A stretch of 43,532 bases of DNA from Acidobacteriota bacterium (lineage in GTDB: Bacteria > Acidobacteriota > Terriglobia > Terriglobales > Acidobacteriaceae). Below the pieces are notes generated by a model that saw only the letters and a list, made by a program, of their open reading frames with translations, was not told where the DNA came from and searched no databases. This document shows, piece by piece, positions 21,314 to 30,324 of this stretch. Where the stretch lies: the NCBI GenBank assembly GCA_021818585.1, contig JAKATU010000080.1, positions 1 to 43,532 on the forward strand, given 5' to 3'. A program made the position numbers and the translations under genes. Position 1 is the first letter of the stretch; every line of letters starts with the position of its first letter.

Positions 21314-22731
21314 GTCAAAGACCCGCTCTGGTAGCCATCGATCTCGGTGCTGAAAGCTGTCGTGTCTCCCTGCTGCAATGGCAAGGAGACACGCCGGCTG
21401 TCCGCATGGTGCATCGCTTCGCCAATGGACCCATTCCGCTGGGTCAGGGCCTGCATTGGGAGCTCACTCGCATCTGCCGTGAGCTGCATCGCGGCCTGCG
21501 CCAGTGTGCCGAACTTGCTCCCGAAGGCGTTGCCTCTATCGGCGTCACCGGATGGGCCGTCGATTACGCGCGCCTCGACCGCCACGGCAATCTTCAACGT
21601 CAGCCCTTCTGTTACCGCGATCCCCGCACCGCCCAAGCCATGGACGAGGTCCATAAACGTCTGCCTGCCGAAAGGTTGTATGACATTACCGGCGTGCAAA
21701 TCCAACCCATCAACACTGTCTACCAGCTCTATGCGGACAAGCTAAGCGGAGTCCCTGCCTCGACGCCGTGGGTCAACCTGCCCGAGTACATACTGCACTG
21801 GCTCGGCGCGCCTCGCATAGCGGAATACACCAACGCAACGCACACCGCGCTCATCGATACAGAAACGCGCCAATGGTCACGAGAAATATTCGACCTTCTG
21901 GAACTCGACATCACGGCCGCGCCGGAGATCGTACCCGCGGGCACCCAGCTCGGGACCGTCGCTAATCCCCTGCGCGCGCTTCCGGCCTTTCAGAACACAC
22001 AACTCATTGCACCGGCTTGCCACGACACCGCCTCGGCCATCGCGGGCATTCCGGCTGACGGGGACTCATGGGCTTACATCAGTTCCGGTACATGGTCACT
22101 CGTCGGCACTCCGCTCGCTGCACCCAGCAAATCGGCTGAAGCCTGCCGCATGGGCTTTACCAACCTTGGCGGCGTGGGAGATAGCGTCCTCTTTCATCGC
22201 GGCATTCCGGGTATGTGGCTCTTGCGCCAGTGCATGGATGAATGGCAGAAAAACGCACCATGCAGCATTCAGGAACTCATCGCATCCGCACAAACCGTCG
22301 CCGCGCCAGAGTACGAACTGGATCTCGACGATCCCGCATTCCTCACCCCCGGAGATATGCCCAGTCGTATCAATGAGCAGTTGAAGGCGCGCAACCTGAA
22401 GCCCCTAGCTTCCGGCTGCGATGCCGCTCCTGAGCACGCCAGCCTCATCTTCCACAGCCTCGCGCACCGTTACTCTTCAGTGTTAAGCAATATTCACAAT
22501 TTGACCGGGAAATCCTTCGATCGAATCTGCATAGTCGGCGGCGGCAGCCGCAACCAGTTCCTTAACGACCTCACATCGAAGGCCACCGGATTGCCCGTCG
22601 AGCGCTGCTCACCGGAAAGCTCTACCCTCGGAAACTTCGCCCTGCAGTGTGCCCGCCTGGAAAACCCCGAGGCCGAACTCGACACTGCATGCATCACGCG
22701 CTACGCAAAGCAGCTTTTGCCGGCGATGTGA
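21310..22731 (+). CDS. rhaB: L-rhamnulokinase
   Basis: Phosphorylates L-rhamnulose at O1 with ATP in the cytoplasm. The 473-residue protein belongs to the FGGY kinase family: phosphate-1 loop AIDLGAESCRVSLLQW at the N-terminus, GVTGWAVDYARLD, YISSGTWSLVG in the middle, and adenosine-binding ICIVGGGSRNQFLNDLT near residue 405. The length is near that of E. coli RhaB. The start is GTG 21310, overlapping the stop of the aldolase fusion (GTGA), so translation is coupled. The gene order isomerase, aldolase fusion, kinase completes a catabolic operon that ends at a strong terminator. Confidence 0.95.
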   Translation: MSQRPALVAIDLGAESCRVSLLQWQGDTPAVRMVHRFANGPIPLGQGLHWELTRICRELHRGLRQCAELAPEGVASIGVTGWAVDYARLDRHGNLQRQPFCYRDPRTAQAMDEVHKRLPAERLYDITGVQIQPINTVYQLYADKLSGVPASTPWVNLPEYILHWLGAPRIAEYTNATHTALIDTETRQWSREIFDLLELDITAAPEIVPAGTQLGTVANPLRALPAFQNTQLIAPACHDTASAIAGIPADGDSWAYISSGTWSLVGTPLAAPSKSAEACRMGFTNLGGVGDSVLFHRGIPGMWLLRQCMDEWQKNAPCSIQELIASAQTVAAPEYELDLDDPAFLTPGDMPSRINEQLKARNLKPLASGCDAAPEHASLIFHSLAHRYSSVLSNIHNLTGKSFDRICIVGGGSRNQFLNDLTSKATGLPVERCSPESSTLGNFALQCARLENPEAELDTACITRYAKQLLPAM

Positions 22732-22758
22732 CTTTCAGATCTCCTGGCTGTAACGTTG

Positions 22759-22795
22759 AGAGGCCTCTCATGGATGCGAGAGGCCTCTATTTTTC
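22759..22795 (+). terminator. Intrinsic terminator of the rhamnose operon
   Basis: AGAGGCCTCTC (759-769) pairs with GAGAGGCCTCT (778-788), loop of 8 bases, then ATTTTTC. Each arm is itself nearly palindromic. It lies 28 bases after the rhaB stop. Confidence 0.88.
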
Positions 22796-22805
22796 CTGCA
22801 TCGCT

Positions 22806-24107
22806 CTATCGCTCGTAAGGCGTCTGCGCTGACACAAACGGGTCCGCAGGCAGCCCCAGAACCGATGGCGGATCAGGGTGCTTCGGGTCAAAATGCCCCG
22901 CGCCCTTCCGGATATCCTTCGCAATCGGCAGCCCGGCTTCGCGAATGCCCCTCACCACGCACTTTGCCAGCTCATAAGCGCCATAGCTCGTAAAGTGGGT
23001 GTTGTCCGCCAGAGGTTTCGGCTGATTCGGAAAGGTGTTAGCCGGGTAATGCACAAAGGCCTTTAACGTGCCCTTCGGCCCCATCGCCTCAAACAGCGGG
23101 AAGCTCATCTTGTTCAGGTCGATCACCGGCACATGCTCCTGCCGTGCCACCTCCCGTATCGCGGCCGGATACCCCGCCAGTGTATTCACAATCTTCCCCT
23201 TGGAGTTAAACACCCGCCGCTCGATGGCCGTAAACACCACCGGATGCGCGCCCTTGCTCCGCGCCAGCGCAATATAGTACCGGACCAGCGACTTGTATTC
23301 CGGAATCGATACAAACCCGCGCCCCGGTTTCTGGTCGTTATGCGCAAATCCAAAGAACAAATAATCGCCCGGCTGGATTGTGCTCATGATCTTCGCCAGA
23401 CGTCCCTCGCCCACAAAGCTGCGAATCGTCTCGCCCGATTCCGCTTCGTTCGCGACAGAAACCTTGTGGTTAAAGAACGCAGGCAGCATCTGTCCCCATG
23501 AGGCCCACGGAGCTTTCTGCTGGTCTACCACCGTCGAATCGCCGGCAATATAAATCGTCGGCACATGCACCGGCGTCACCGTGATCGTCCGCACGCTGGC
23601 ATTCGTTCCGGTAAACTCCAGCGTCAACTTGTGATCCCAATCCAGATCGCCAATCTCACGCGGCTTCAAATGCACATGCCTGTTCCCGCTGATGAGCGGC
23701 GTCCGCGTATGAACCACAAACCTGCGCGTCGCCGTTTGCCCCGGCATGGTCGTAATGGGAAACACCATCAGCCGACGCGCCTCTGCCTTCACCGCGGTTC
23801 GCGAAGCCTCCATGCCGTTGCCCAGCGTCACCGTCACCAGAAAGTTGCCTTCCGGTTCTTTTACGGAAACATAAAATGCCTGCTGGCTCGTACACACGCC
23901 ATCGTTGGCATCAGGCGATGGCCTCAAATCAAAGCCATAGTCCGCTTTTCCGTAACGCGTACCCACCAGGCTCGTGTAACCCCGAGGGGCATGGGCGGCA
24001 CATGTCAAGTGGTAGGAATGGCCCGCCGCGGCCCAAACCGGAACCGCGGCAGCCATCATTCCCGACAACGCCATAGCACAAACAGGCAACTTCCATGAAA
24101 ACTTCAA
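22806..24107 (-). CDS. Secreted rhamnogalacturonan acetylesterase, CE12 (SGNH hydrolase)
   Basis: A 433-residue protein with a signal peptide ending near VPVWAAA. Residues about 30-180 form a beta-rich accessory domain. The SGNH esterase domain starts at YIAGDSTVVDQ, with nucleophile Ser191. It has PWASWGQML and NEAESGETIRSF (block II region), AHND (255-258, block III) and a catalytic Asp368/His371 in ADNTHF. It should remove acetyl groups from the galacturonate residues of rhamnogalacturonan I. Block III reads FGFAHND, with Ala where relatives usually have Gly (FGHND). It lies 55 bases after the GH105 gene on the same strand, so the two are probably one transcript from the divergent promoter near 25481. 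Confidence 0.87.
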   Translation of the reverse strand: MKFSWKLPVCAMALSGMMAAAVPVWAAAGHSYHLTCAAHAPRGYTSLVGTRYGKADYGFDLRPSPDANDGVCTSQQAFYVSVKEPEGNFLVTVTLGNGMEASRTAVKAEARRLMVFPITTMPGQTATRRFVVHTRTPLISGNRHVHLKPREIGDLDWDHKLTLEFTGTNASVRTITVTPVHVPTIYIAGDSTVVDQQKAPWASWGQMLPAFFNHKVSVANEAESGETIRSFVGEGRLAKIMSTIQPGDYLFFGFAHNDQKPGRGFVSIPEYKSLVRYYIALARSKGAHPVVFTAIERRVFNSKGKIVNTLAGYPAAIREVARQEHVPVIDLNKMSFPLFEAMGPKGTLKAFVHYPANTFPNQPKPLADNTHFTSYGAYELAKCVVRGIREAGLPIAKDIRKGAGHFDPKHPDPPSVLGLPADPFVSAQTPYER

Positions 24108-24162
24108 ACGGCTGCTCCTCTACTCATACTCATACAAATCAAAATGTGTGAAACCCCAAACC

Positions 24163-25389
24163 TCAGTGCGACACCTTCATCACCTGCGATCCTGCGAGGA
24201 GAAATGCCCCAACACCGTAGTTGAAGCTGGACGACCGCCGGTAATAAGCCGGCGCTACGCCTGTCTGCTGAATATTCCCCAGCCGGCCATCGACGTAAAT
24301 CTGCTTCACCAGCCCGCGCCAGGCCCGGCGAATCACCGGCTCATACCTTGCTCGGCTCAACACTCCGTGATTCACACCCCACGCCAGCGCATACGTCATC
24401 AGCGCTGAGCCGGAGGTCTCTGGCCGCGGATATGCCGCCGCATCCAGCAGATTCGCATGCCACAATCCGCTCTTTGCATCCTGCAGCGTTGCCACTTCCG
24501 CCGCCATCTGGCGCAACTGCGTTTCAAACTTCCCTCGCGTGGGATAATCCTGCGGTATGTATTCGAGCGTCCGCACCAGGCCGGCCATCACCCAGCCCTC
24601 GCCACGCGACCAGAACACTGGCTGCCCATTGGGCCCGGTTGCATGAAGATAGGTAACGTCGCGGTAAAACAAATGCCATTGTGGAGAATAGAGCGTCTTC
24701 GACGTCTGCCACCAGTGCTCGTTCAGGTAAGTCAAATACTTCGCATCATGCGTTGACGCATACATCCGCGACCACACCGGAGGCCCCATGAACAGCGAAT
24801 CGCACCACCACCACGGAATCTGTGCCTGGTTCGCCGGAATGTGCGCCTCAGCCCCAGCCTCCAACCGATCCAGCGCCTCCTGCGTCGCCTTGATCTCAAT
24901 CGGCTTGTGGTTCTGCAGATAAAGCTCGGTATACGTCTGCCCAATGCACTGGTCATCGGCAACCGGCACCTTCGACCGCAGTTGCCAGTGGAATCCCTTG
25001 CCCATCAGCTCCATCGTATTGCGATAGCGCGCATCGTGCAGCGAATCGGAAGCCGCCATAAAGCCCGCATAAAGCGTGCCCCAGGTCCAGTTCCGTCCAA
25101 AGTACGGTTGCGCCTGCTTCAACTCCCAGTTGGCAACTTTGCGCATCGCCTTGCGCACGGCACGCGGTCGAATCGAACCAGAAAGATGCTTTGCCTTCGG
25201 GCCGGGATTCGCCGGTACCGATCCAAAATGGCGAGCAATATCCCCCTGGATACTGGCCTCCTGCTTCGGAGTGACGGAAGACTGTTGCGCCAGCGCAACG
25301 GCAGGCGCCAGCAGGTAAACGGCCAGAACTACCGCCTCCAGACGGCTTATAGGGGACTTCAGACTTGTAAAAATCATATGCACACGCAT
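24163..25389 (-). CDS. Unsaturated rhamnogalacturonyl hydrolase, GH105 (GH88-like)
   Basis: About 408 residues with a hydrophobic N-terminal signal (VVLAVYLLAPAVALAQ). The (alpha/alpha)6-barrel signatures are VADDQCIGQTYTELY, with the catalytic-type Asp, and WWWCDSLFMGPPVWS, typical of GH105. Later FWSRGEGWVMAGL and YPRPETSGSALMTYAL are also family features. The enzyme removes the unsaturated galacturonyl group left at the non-reducing end by rhamnogalacturonan lyases. The frame is open to a GTG at 25437, but ATG 25389 or 25377 gives a normal signal peptide; 25389 is chosen. It is divergent from GH35 and shares the 25481 palindrome region. No polysaccharide lyase that would make its substrate is in the window. 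Confidence 0.88.
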   Translation of the reverse strand: MRVHMIFTSLKSPISRLEAVVLAVYLLAPAVALAQQSSVTPKQEASIQGDIARHFGSVPANPGPKAKHLSGSIRPRAVRKAMRKVANWELKQAQPYFGRNWTWGTLYAGFMAASDSLHDARYRNTMELMGKGFHWQLRSKVPVADDQCIGQTYTELYLQNHKPIEIKATQEALDRLEAGAEAHIPANQAQIPWWWCDSLFMGPPVWSRMYASTHDAKYLTYLNEHWWQTSKTLYSPQWHLFYRDVTYLHATGPNGQPVFWSRGEGWVMAGLVRTLEYIPQDYPTRGKFETQLRQMAAEVATLQDAKSGLWHANLLDAAAYPRPETSGSALMTYALAWGVNHGVLSRARYEPVIRRAWRGLVKQIYVDGRLGNIQQTGVAPAYYRRSSSFNYGVGAFLLAGSQVMKVSH

Positions 25390-25480
25390 GTTGGAAAAGG
25401 TAAGAAAGAATATGGATCCTCTCTGCGGTAAGACCACCCGTCCAACCTACAGCCAAACATTAAGTGAGTAAAACAAGGCA

Positions 25481-25515
25481 TGTCAATAGACATTTTGTTT
25501 CACAAAAGCTATAAC
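25481..25515. promoter_or_regulatory. Palindromic operator with divergent promoters, GH105/GH35
   Basis: TGTCAATAGACA (25481-25492) is an inverted repeat (TGTC-AATA-GACA). On the plus strand its right half supplies TAGACA as a -35, followed by a 17-base spacer and TATAAC (25510-25515), directed to GH35. On the minus strand its other half supplies TTGACA as a -35 towards GH105, though no good -10 follows. The same 12 bases occur at 39005-39016. A repressor bound here would block both directions. The palindrome shape suits a GntR- or LacI-like regulator, which is inference. Confidence 0.65.
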
Positions 25516-25562
25516 GACTGGCGGGACGTTTTCGCACTCGATTCACCTCCGGAGTTTGATTC

Positions 25563-27545
25563 ATGCGCCTTTCCCGCCTGGTTGCCACTGCCGCCTTCAG
25601 CATCGCTCTTACGGCCATCCCCGTCCCATCAGCCCGCGCAGCCAGCATGCACGCCTTGCCCCACCACGCACGCCAAGGCCTCACCATCCGCGACGGGAGG
25701 TTCTACCTCAATGGAAAGCCGTTTCAGATCATCTCCGGCGAAATGCATTATGAGCGGATTCCTCGTGCCTATTGGAAGGCGCGGCTCAAAATGGCAAAGG
25801 CCATGGGCCTCAATACCATCGCCACCTACGTCTTTTGGAACATCCACGAGCCATATCCCGGCAAATATAACTTCTCCGGCAATGCCGATCTTGCCCGGTT
25901 CATCCGCGATGCGCAACAGGAGGGTCTCAAAGTTCTGCTCCGCGCCGGCCCCTACTCCTGTGCCGAGTGGGAATTCGGTGGCTTTCCTGCCTGGCTCATG
26001 AAAAACCCGCAGATGCGTAACGCCCTGCGCTCCGATGACCCAGCCTTCATGCAGCCCGTCCAGCAATGGATCATGCGCCTTGGCAAAGAGGTCGCGCCCC
26101 TGCAGATCGGCAATGGAGGGCCGATCATCGCCGTGCAGATCGAAAATGAATACGGCGACTTTGGAGCAAGCCAGGCCTACATGAACCGCCTACATCGCAT
26201 CTTCATCATGGCAGGCTTCACTCAGTCCCTGCTCTACACCGTGAACCCATCCCACGCCCTGAAGAACGGACATGGCCAAATCCCCGGAGTCTATGCCGGA
26301 GTCAACTTCGCGCCAGGGAATGCTAAAGCCGCATTTGGAGAACTGGAAGCGATCCGCCCCGGCCAACCTCTTTTCGCCACAGAGTTCTGGACCGGCTGGT
26401 TTAATCACTGGGGTATGCCTTACACCACCAAACCCATCGGCCCACAGATTTCCGACCTCAACTATATCCTCCGCCACGGCAACAGCGTGAATCTCTACAT
26501 GTTCACGGGCGGCACCAACTTCGGCATGATGAGCGGCGCCAGTTGGATGAACCATCGCTACGAGCCGGACATCACCAGCTATGACTACGGCGCGCCGCTC
26601 GACGAAGCCGGGCACCCGACCCCCAGCTACTACCAGTTCCGCAGTGTCATCGCAGCCTGGCTCGGCCATCCGCTGCCCCCAGTGCCCGCTCCACCACCAG
26701 CGGAATCTATCCCGACATTCCCACTGACCCAAGCAGCATCGCTCTGGAACGGACTACCGAAGCCCATCCACTCCCGCAACCCACACCCGATGTCCTGGTA
26801 CGGCCAAAACTACGGATTCATCCTCTATCGCACCACGCTCCATCACTCTGTTCACGGCATGCTCATGCTGCCCGACCTAAATGATTACGCCATGGTTTAC
26901 GTAAATGGCAAATTAGCCGGCGCGCTCAACCGCACCTGCAATCAAAACCAGATACTACTCCACAGCAGTGCCTCCAATAACCGCATCGACGTGCTGGTAG
27001 AGAACGACGGCCGCATCAACTCCACGCGCATGATGCGCTCGGCCAGCAAAGGCGTGGACGGCACCGTCACGATCGCGGATAAGCCGATCTACGGCTGGGA
27101 TGTCTACACCATGCCCATGGCGCCTGACACCATCGCGGACCCTCCTGCCATGCCCCGCGAAGCTCATTTCACATCGTATTCCAGCCTCGCCCACGCCATC
27201 TCCAGCCCTGCCTTCTACCGCGGCACATTCTCCGTACACAAAATCGACAACCAAGTCCCGGACACCTTCCTCGATATCCACGACCTCGGCAAAGGAGCCG
27301 TCTGGATCAACGGCCGTCCCATCGGCCGCTACTGGAACATCGGCCCGCAGGACACGCTCTACGTCCCCGGCCCATGGCTGCACGCGGGAAAAAATCAAAT
27401 CGTCGTCTTTGACCTCTATGCGCACCACCGCATGCCGCGTCTGCGCGGCTTCAACAACCCCATTCTGAACGGGCCAGCCACGCCGGCCTGTGCCATGCCC
27501 ACAAAGCCAGAATCTGCCGCTACGCGTCACCATGCGGCCCACTAA
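25563..27545 (+). CDS. Secreted beta-galactosidase, GH35
   Basis: A 660-residue protein with a signal peptide (cleavage probably after PSARAA). The TIM barrel opens with IISGEMHYERIPRAYWKARL, typical of GH35. The acid/base is Glu196 in QIENEYG and the nucleophile Glu274 in FATEFWTGWFNHWG. A beta-sandwich follows, with jelly-roll segments such as LPDLNDYAMVYVNGKLAG and GKGAVWINGRPIGRYW, the usual GH35 C-terminal modules. It would cleave terminal beta-galactose from galactan side chains of rhamnogalacturonan I, or other galactosides. It is the first gene of the plus-strand operon with GH106, GH28 and a GH106-like enzyme. The start at ATG 25563 is supported by the signal peptide. Confidence 0.92.
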   Translation: MRLSRLVATAAFSIALTAIPVPSARAASMHALPHHARQGLTIRDGRFYLNGKPFQIISGEMHYERIPRAYWKARLKMAKAMGLNTIATYVFWNIHEPYPGKYNFSGNADLARFIRDAQQEGLKVLLRAGPYSCAEWEFGGFPAWLMKNPQMRNALRSDDPAFMQPVQQWIMRLGKEVAPLQIGNGGPIIAVQIENEYGDFGASQAYMNRLHRIFIMAGFTQSLLYTVNPSHALKNGHGQIPGVYAGVNFAPGNAKAAFGELEAIRPGQPLFATEFWTGWFNHWGMPYTTKPIGPQISDLNYILRHGNSVNLYMFTGGTNFGMMSGASWMNHRYEPDITSYDYGAPLDEAGHPTPSYYQFRSVIAAWLGHPLPPVPAPPPAESIPTFPLTQAASLWNGLPKPIHSRNPHPMSWYGQNYGFILYRTTLHHSVHGMLMLPDLNDYAMVYVNGKLAGALNRTCNQNQILLHSSASNNRIDVLVENDGRINSTRMMRSASKGVDGTVTIADKPIYGWDVYTMPMAPDTIADPPAMPREAHFTSYSSLAHAISSPAFYRGTFSVHKIDNQVPDTFLDIHDLGKGAVWINGRPIGRYWNIGPQDTLYVPGPWLHAGKNQIVVFDLYAHHRMPRLRGFNNPILNGPATPACAMPTKPESAATRHHAAH

Positions 27546-27597
27546 AAGCTCTACAGCGGCCCCAGCCAATCCATGGCCGCTCACAAAGGAGACACCG

Positions 27598-30324
27598 TTG
27601 TTCTCACATCTTCGCTCCAAAACCTGCATCGCGCTGCTGCTAGGCGCCGCCTTCGTTGCCCAGGCGCAAACTCCGCTTTCGCAACTCACAAAAACCTTTC
27701 AATCGCCACCCAACAATGCCCGGCCCATGGTCCGCTGGTGGTGGTTCGGCCCATCCGTCACCAAGCCGGAGATCCTCCGCGAAGAACAGCAGATGAAGGC
27801 TGGCGGCTTCAGCGGATTCGTCATCCACTATGTCTACCCCCTGGCGCTAGACGATCCGCAAACCGACTTCCGCAACTTGCCATTCCTTTCGCCGGAGTTT
27901 CTCAACGACGTCACCTATACCAATCAACAGGCGCACAAGTTGGGCCTGCGCTCCGGTCTCGCCCTCGCCAGTGGATGGCCCTACGGTGGCCGTTCCACGC
28001 CCATCACGCTGGCCTCGGCCGATATTCGCCAGCAGAAAACCCTGCTCCAGGCCGACGAATCCTCCGTTGCCATCCCAGCTCTTGAAAATGGCGAAAGGCT
28101 CGTGGCTGTATTCATCGGGCCTGCTTCATCGGACGAACCCGGCTCCGCGCAGGCCATGCTGCCCACACCTCCGGCGGGCGCCACTCGTCTCATGATTCCG
28201 CCGGGAAGGTCGACCGATGGCACCGCAATCTACTGGTACATCCAGAGCCGCACGGGCCAGCAGGTCAAGCGCGCCGCACTCGACGCCAACGGCTTCGTGC
28301 TCGATCACTTCTCCCACACCGCCGTGCAGAATTACCTCGACAAGGTCGCAGACAAGCTCGTAGGCGCATTCGGCAACGAACCACCCGACTCCGTCTTCAG
28401 CGACTCGCTCGAGGTCTTCGCCGCCGACTGGACGCCCAACTTCCCTGCCGAGTTCAAGACCGTGCGCGGTTACAGCATCATCCCCTACCTGCCCGATCTC
28501 TTCAGCAAACACCCCACCGCAAAAGCCCTCGCCGTACGTCATGACTGGGGCGTAACCCTCACCCAGCTTATCGATAAGAACTACCTCACCCAGATCAACA
28601 ACTGGGCCAACGCGCATCACACCCGGTTCCGTTCGCAGACATACGGCTATCCCGCCGTTTCCATGTCCAGCAACAACCTCGTCGATCTGCCCGAAGGCGA
28701 AGGGCCACAATGGCAGCAATTCTCTTTTATGCGCTGGGCCAGCTCCGCCGCCCACATCTACCATCGCCCCATCGTCTCGTCAGAGACCTTCACATGGCTG
28801 CACTCGCCGGCCTTCCGCGCTACGCCTCTGGACATGGAAGAAGAAGCCAACCGCTTCTTCCTCGAAGGCAGCAATCAGATCTACTGCCACGGCTGGCCGT
28901 ACTCGCCGCCCTCAGCCGGACAACCCGGCTGGAGTTTTTACGCAGCCGCCGTCTTCAATGCGCACAATCCCTGGTGGATTGTCATGCCTGACGTAACCAG
29001 CTATCTGCAGCGTGTCAGCTGGATTCTCCGCCAGGGTCAGCCCGCCAACCGCGTCGCCATCTACCTGCCGGAAGACGATGCCTGGGCCGGGTTCGTCCCC
29101 GGCCGTGCGTCCATCACCGGCATCATGGGCCAATGGATCACCCCAGCCCTCACGCAAGCCGTCGAAAATGCAGGCTACAACTTCGACTACATCGATGCTG
29201 CCGCCATCAAGACCGAGGGAATCCACTACCCCGTCCTGATCCTGCCGAACGTAGACCGCATGTCGCCGGCCACGCTCGCGCGCATCGTGCAATACGCCAA
29301 ATCCGGAGGCAAAGTCATCGCGCTCGGTCGAATTCCAGCGCACGCTCCGGGCCTTCTGCATTACGCGCAAATCTCGGCACAGGTTTCCCGCGCCTCGCAT
29401 GCCTTCTTCGACCACCCCAACACACACGTGCAATACATCTCCACCACAGGCGCGCTGGGCAACACCCTCCATCAAATGGTTCCACCCGGCATGCAGCTCA
29501 CGCCCGCCGCGCCGGTCGTCAGTTTCATCCGCCGCCGCCTGTCCAACGCCGATATCTACTTCATCGCCAACACCGGCAACGTAACGGTGAATACGCTGGC
29601 CAGCCTGCGCTCCAAATATCACTCCGGAACCTGGCTCAATCCCTACAACGGAAAATCCACTCCGGCCTTCAGCCGCAACGGAGCATGGCCGCTACATCTC
29701 CCGCCCTACGGCTCCGCCATTCTTCTGCTGCACAACGGCTCCGCCAATACCGCCGCCCCGGCAAAGGCCACCGAGCAACAAATTGCCAACCTCAGCCATA
29801 ACTGGACCATCGATTTCACCGGCCTCCATCTGCAGCAGAAAATGCAATCTCTCGCCTCATGGACAGTCAACCCGAAGACCATCTACTACTCCGGAATTGC
29901 CGTCTACCATCGCACCTTCAATCTGACGAGCAGCGACCTCAGCCACAGCCAGATTCTTCTCAGCTTCGGCCACGGCACTCCTGTCCAAAAGCCCTCTCAC
30001 CCGCTCCACATGGGCACCCAGGCATGGTACATTCCACCCATACGCTCCGCAGCCGTCGTCTACATCAATGGCCAGCAAGCCGGCGATCTCTGGCACCCAC
30101 CCTACAAGCTCAACGTCACGCGTTTCCTCAAACCCGGCCAGAATCAGATCGAAGTTCATGTGGCCAACACGGCAATGAATGAGATGTCCGGCAAGTCGCT
30201 CCCCGACTACCGCCTGCTCTACATGCGCTTTGGCCGCCGATTCACGCCGCAGCAAACCAACCTCATCCATCCCGTTTCATCAGGAATCCTCGGCAACGTA
30301 ACGTTGCTGCGCCGGAGCAAGTAA
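27598..30324 (+). CDS. Secreted alpha-L-rhamnosidase, GH106
   Basis: A 908-residue protein with an N-terminal signal (CIALLLGAAFVAQAQ). MVRWWWFGPSVTKPEI, followed by MKAGGFSGFVIHYVYPL, is the GH106 opening of the TIM barrel; SDSLEVFAADWTPNF, VRGYSIIPYLPDLF and YLQRVSWILRQGQPANRVAIYLP are further family segments. The C-terminus is a beta-sandwich (AAVVYINGQQAGDLWHPPY). It would release L-rhamnose from rhamnogalacturonan fragments, feeding the rhaI operon. TTG 27598 is chosen because AAAGGAG lies six bases upstream and it gives a clean signal peptide; ATG 27532, overlapping the GH35 end, is a weaker option. The stop shares a base with the GH28 start (TAATG), so expression is coupled. Confidence 0.9.
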   Translation: MFSHLRSKTCIALLLGAAFVAQAQTPLSQLTKTFQSPPNNARPMVRWWWFGPSVTKPEILREEQQMKAGGFSGFVIHYVYPLALDDPQTDFRNLPFLSPEFLNDVTYTNQQAHKLGLRSGLALASGWPYGGRSTPITLASADIRQQKTLLQADESSVAIPALENGERLVAVFIGPASSDEPGSAQAMLPTPPAGATRLMIPPGRSTDGTAIYWYIQSRTGQQVKRAALDANGFVLDHFSHTAVQNYLDKVADKLVGAFGNEPPDSVFSDSLEVFAADWTPNFPAEFKTVRGYSIIPYLPDLFSKHPTAKALAVRHDWGVTLTQLIDKNYLTQINNWANAHHTRFRSQTYGYPAVSMSSNNLVDLPEGEGPQWQQFSFMRWASSAAHIYHRPIVSSETFTWLHSPAFRATPLDMEEEANRFFLEGSNQIYCHGWPYSPPSAGQPGWSFYAAAVFNAHNPWWIVMPDVTSYLQRVSWILRQGQPANRVAIYLPEDDAWAGFVPGRASITGIMGQWITPALTQAVENAGYNFDYIDAAAIKTEGIHYPVLILPNVDRMSPATLARIVQYAKSGGKVIALGRIPAHAPGLLHYAQISAQVSRASHAFFDHPNTHVQYISTTGALGNTLHQMVPPGMQLTPAAPVVSFIRRRLSNADIYFIANTGNVTVNTLASLRSKYHSGTWLNPYNGKSTPAFSRNGAWPLHLPPYGSAILLLHNGSANTAAPAKATEQQIANLSHNWTIDFTGLHLQQKMQSLASWTVNPKTIYYSGIAVYHRTFNLTSSDLSHSQILLSFGHGTPVQKPSHPLHMGTQAWYIPPIRSAAVVYINGQQAGDLWHPPYKLNVTRFLKPGQNQIEVHVANTAMNEMSGKSLPDYRLLYMRFGRRFTPQQTNLIHPVSSGILGNVTLLRRSK

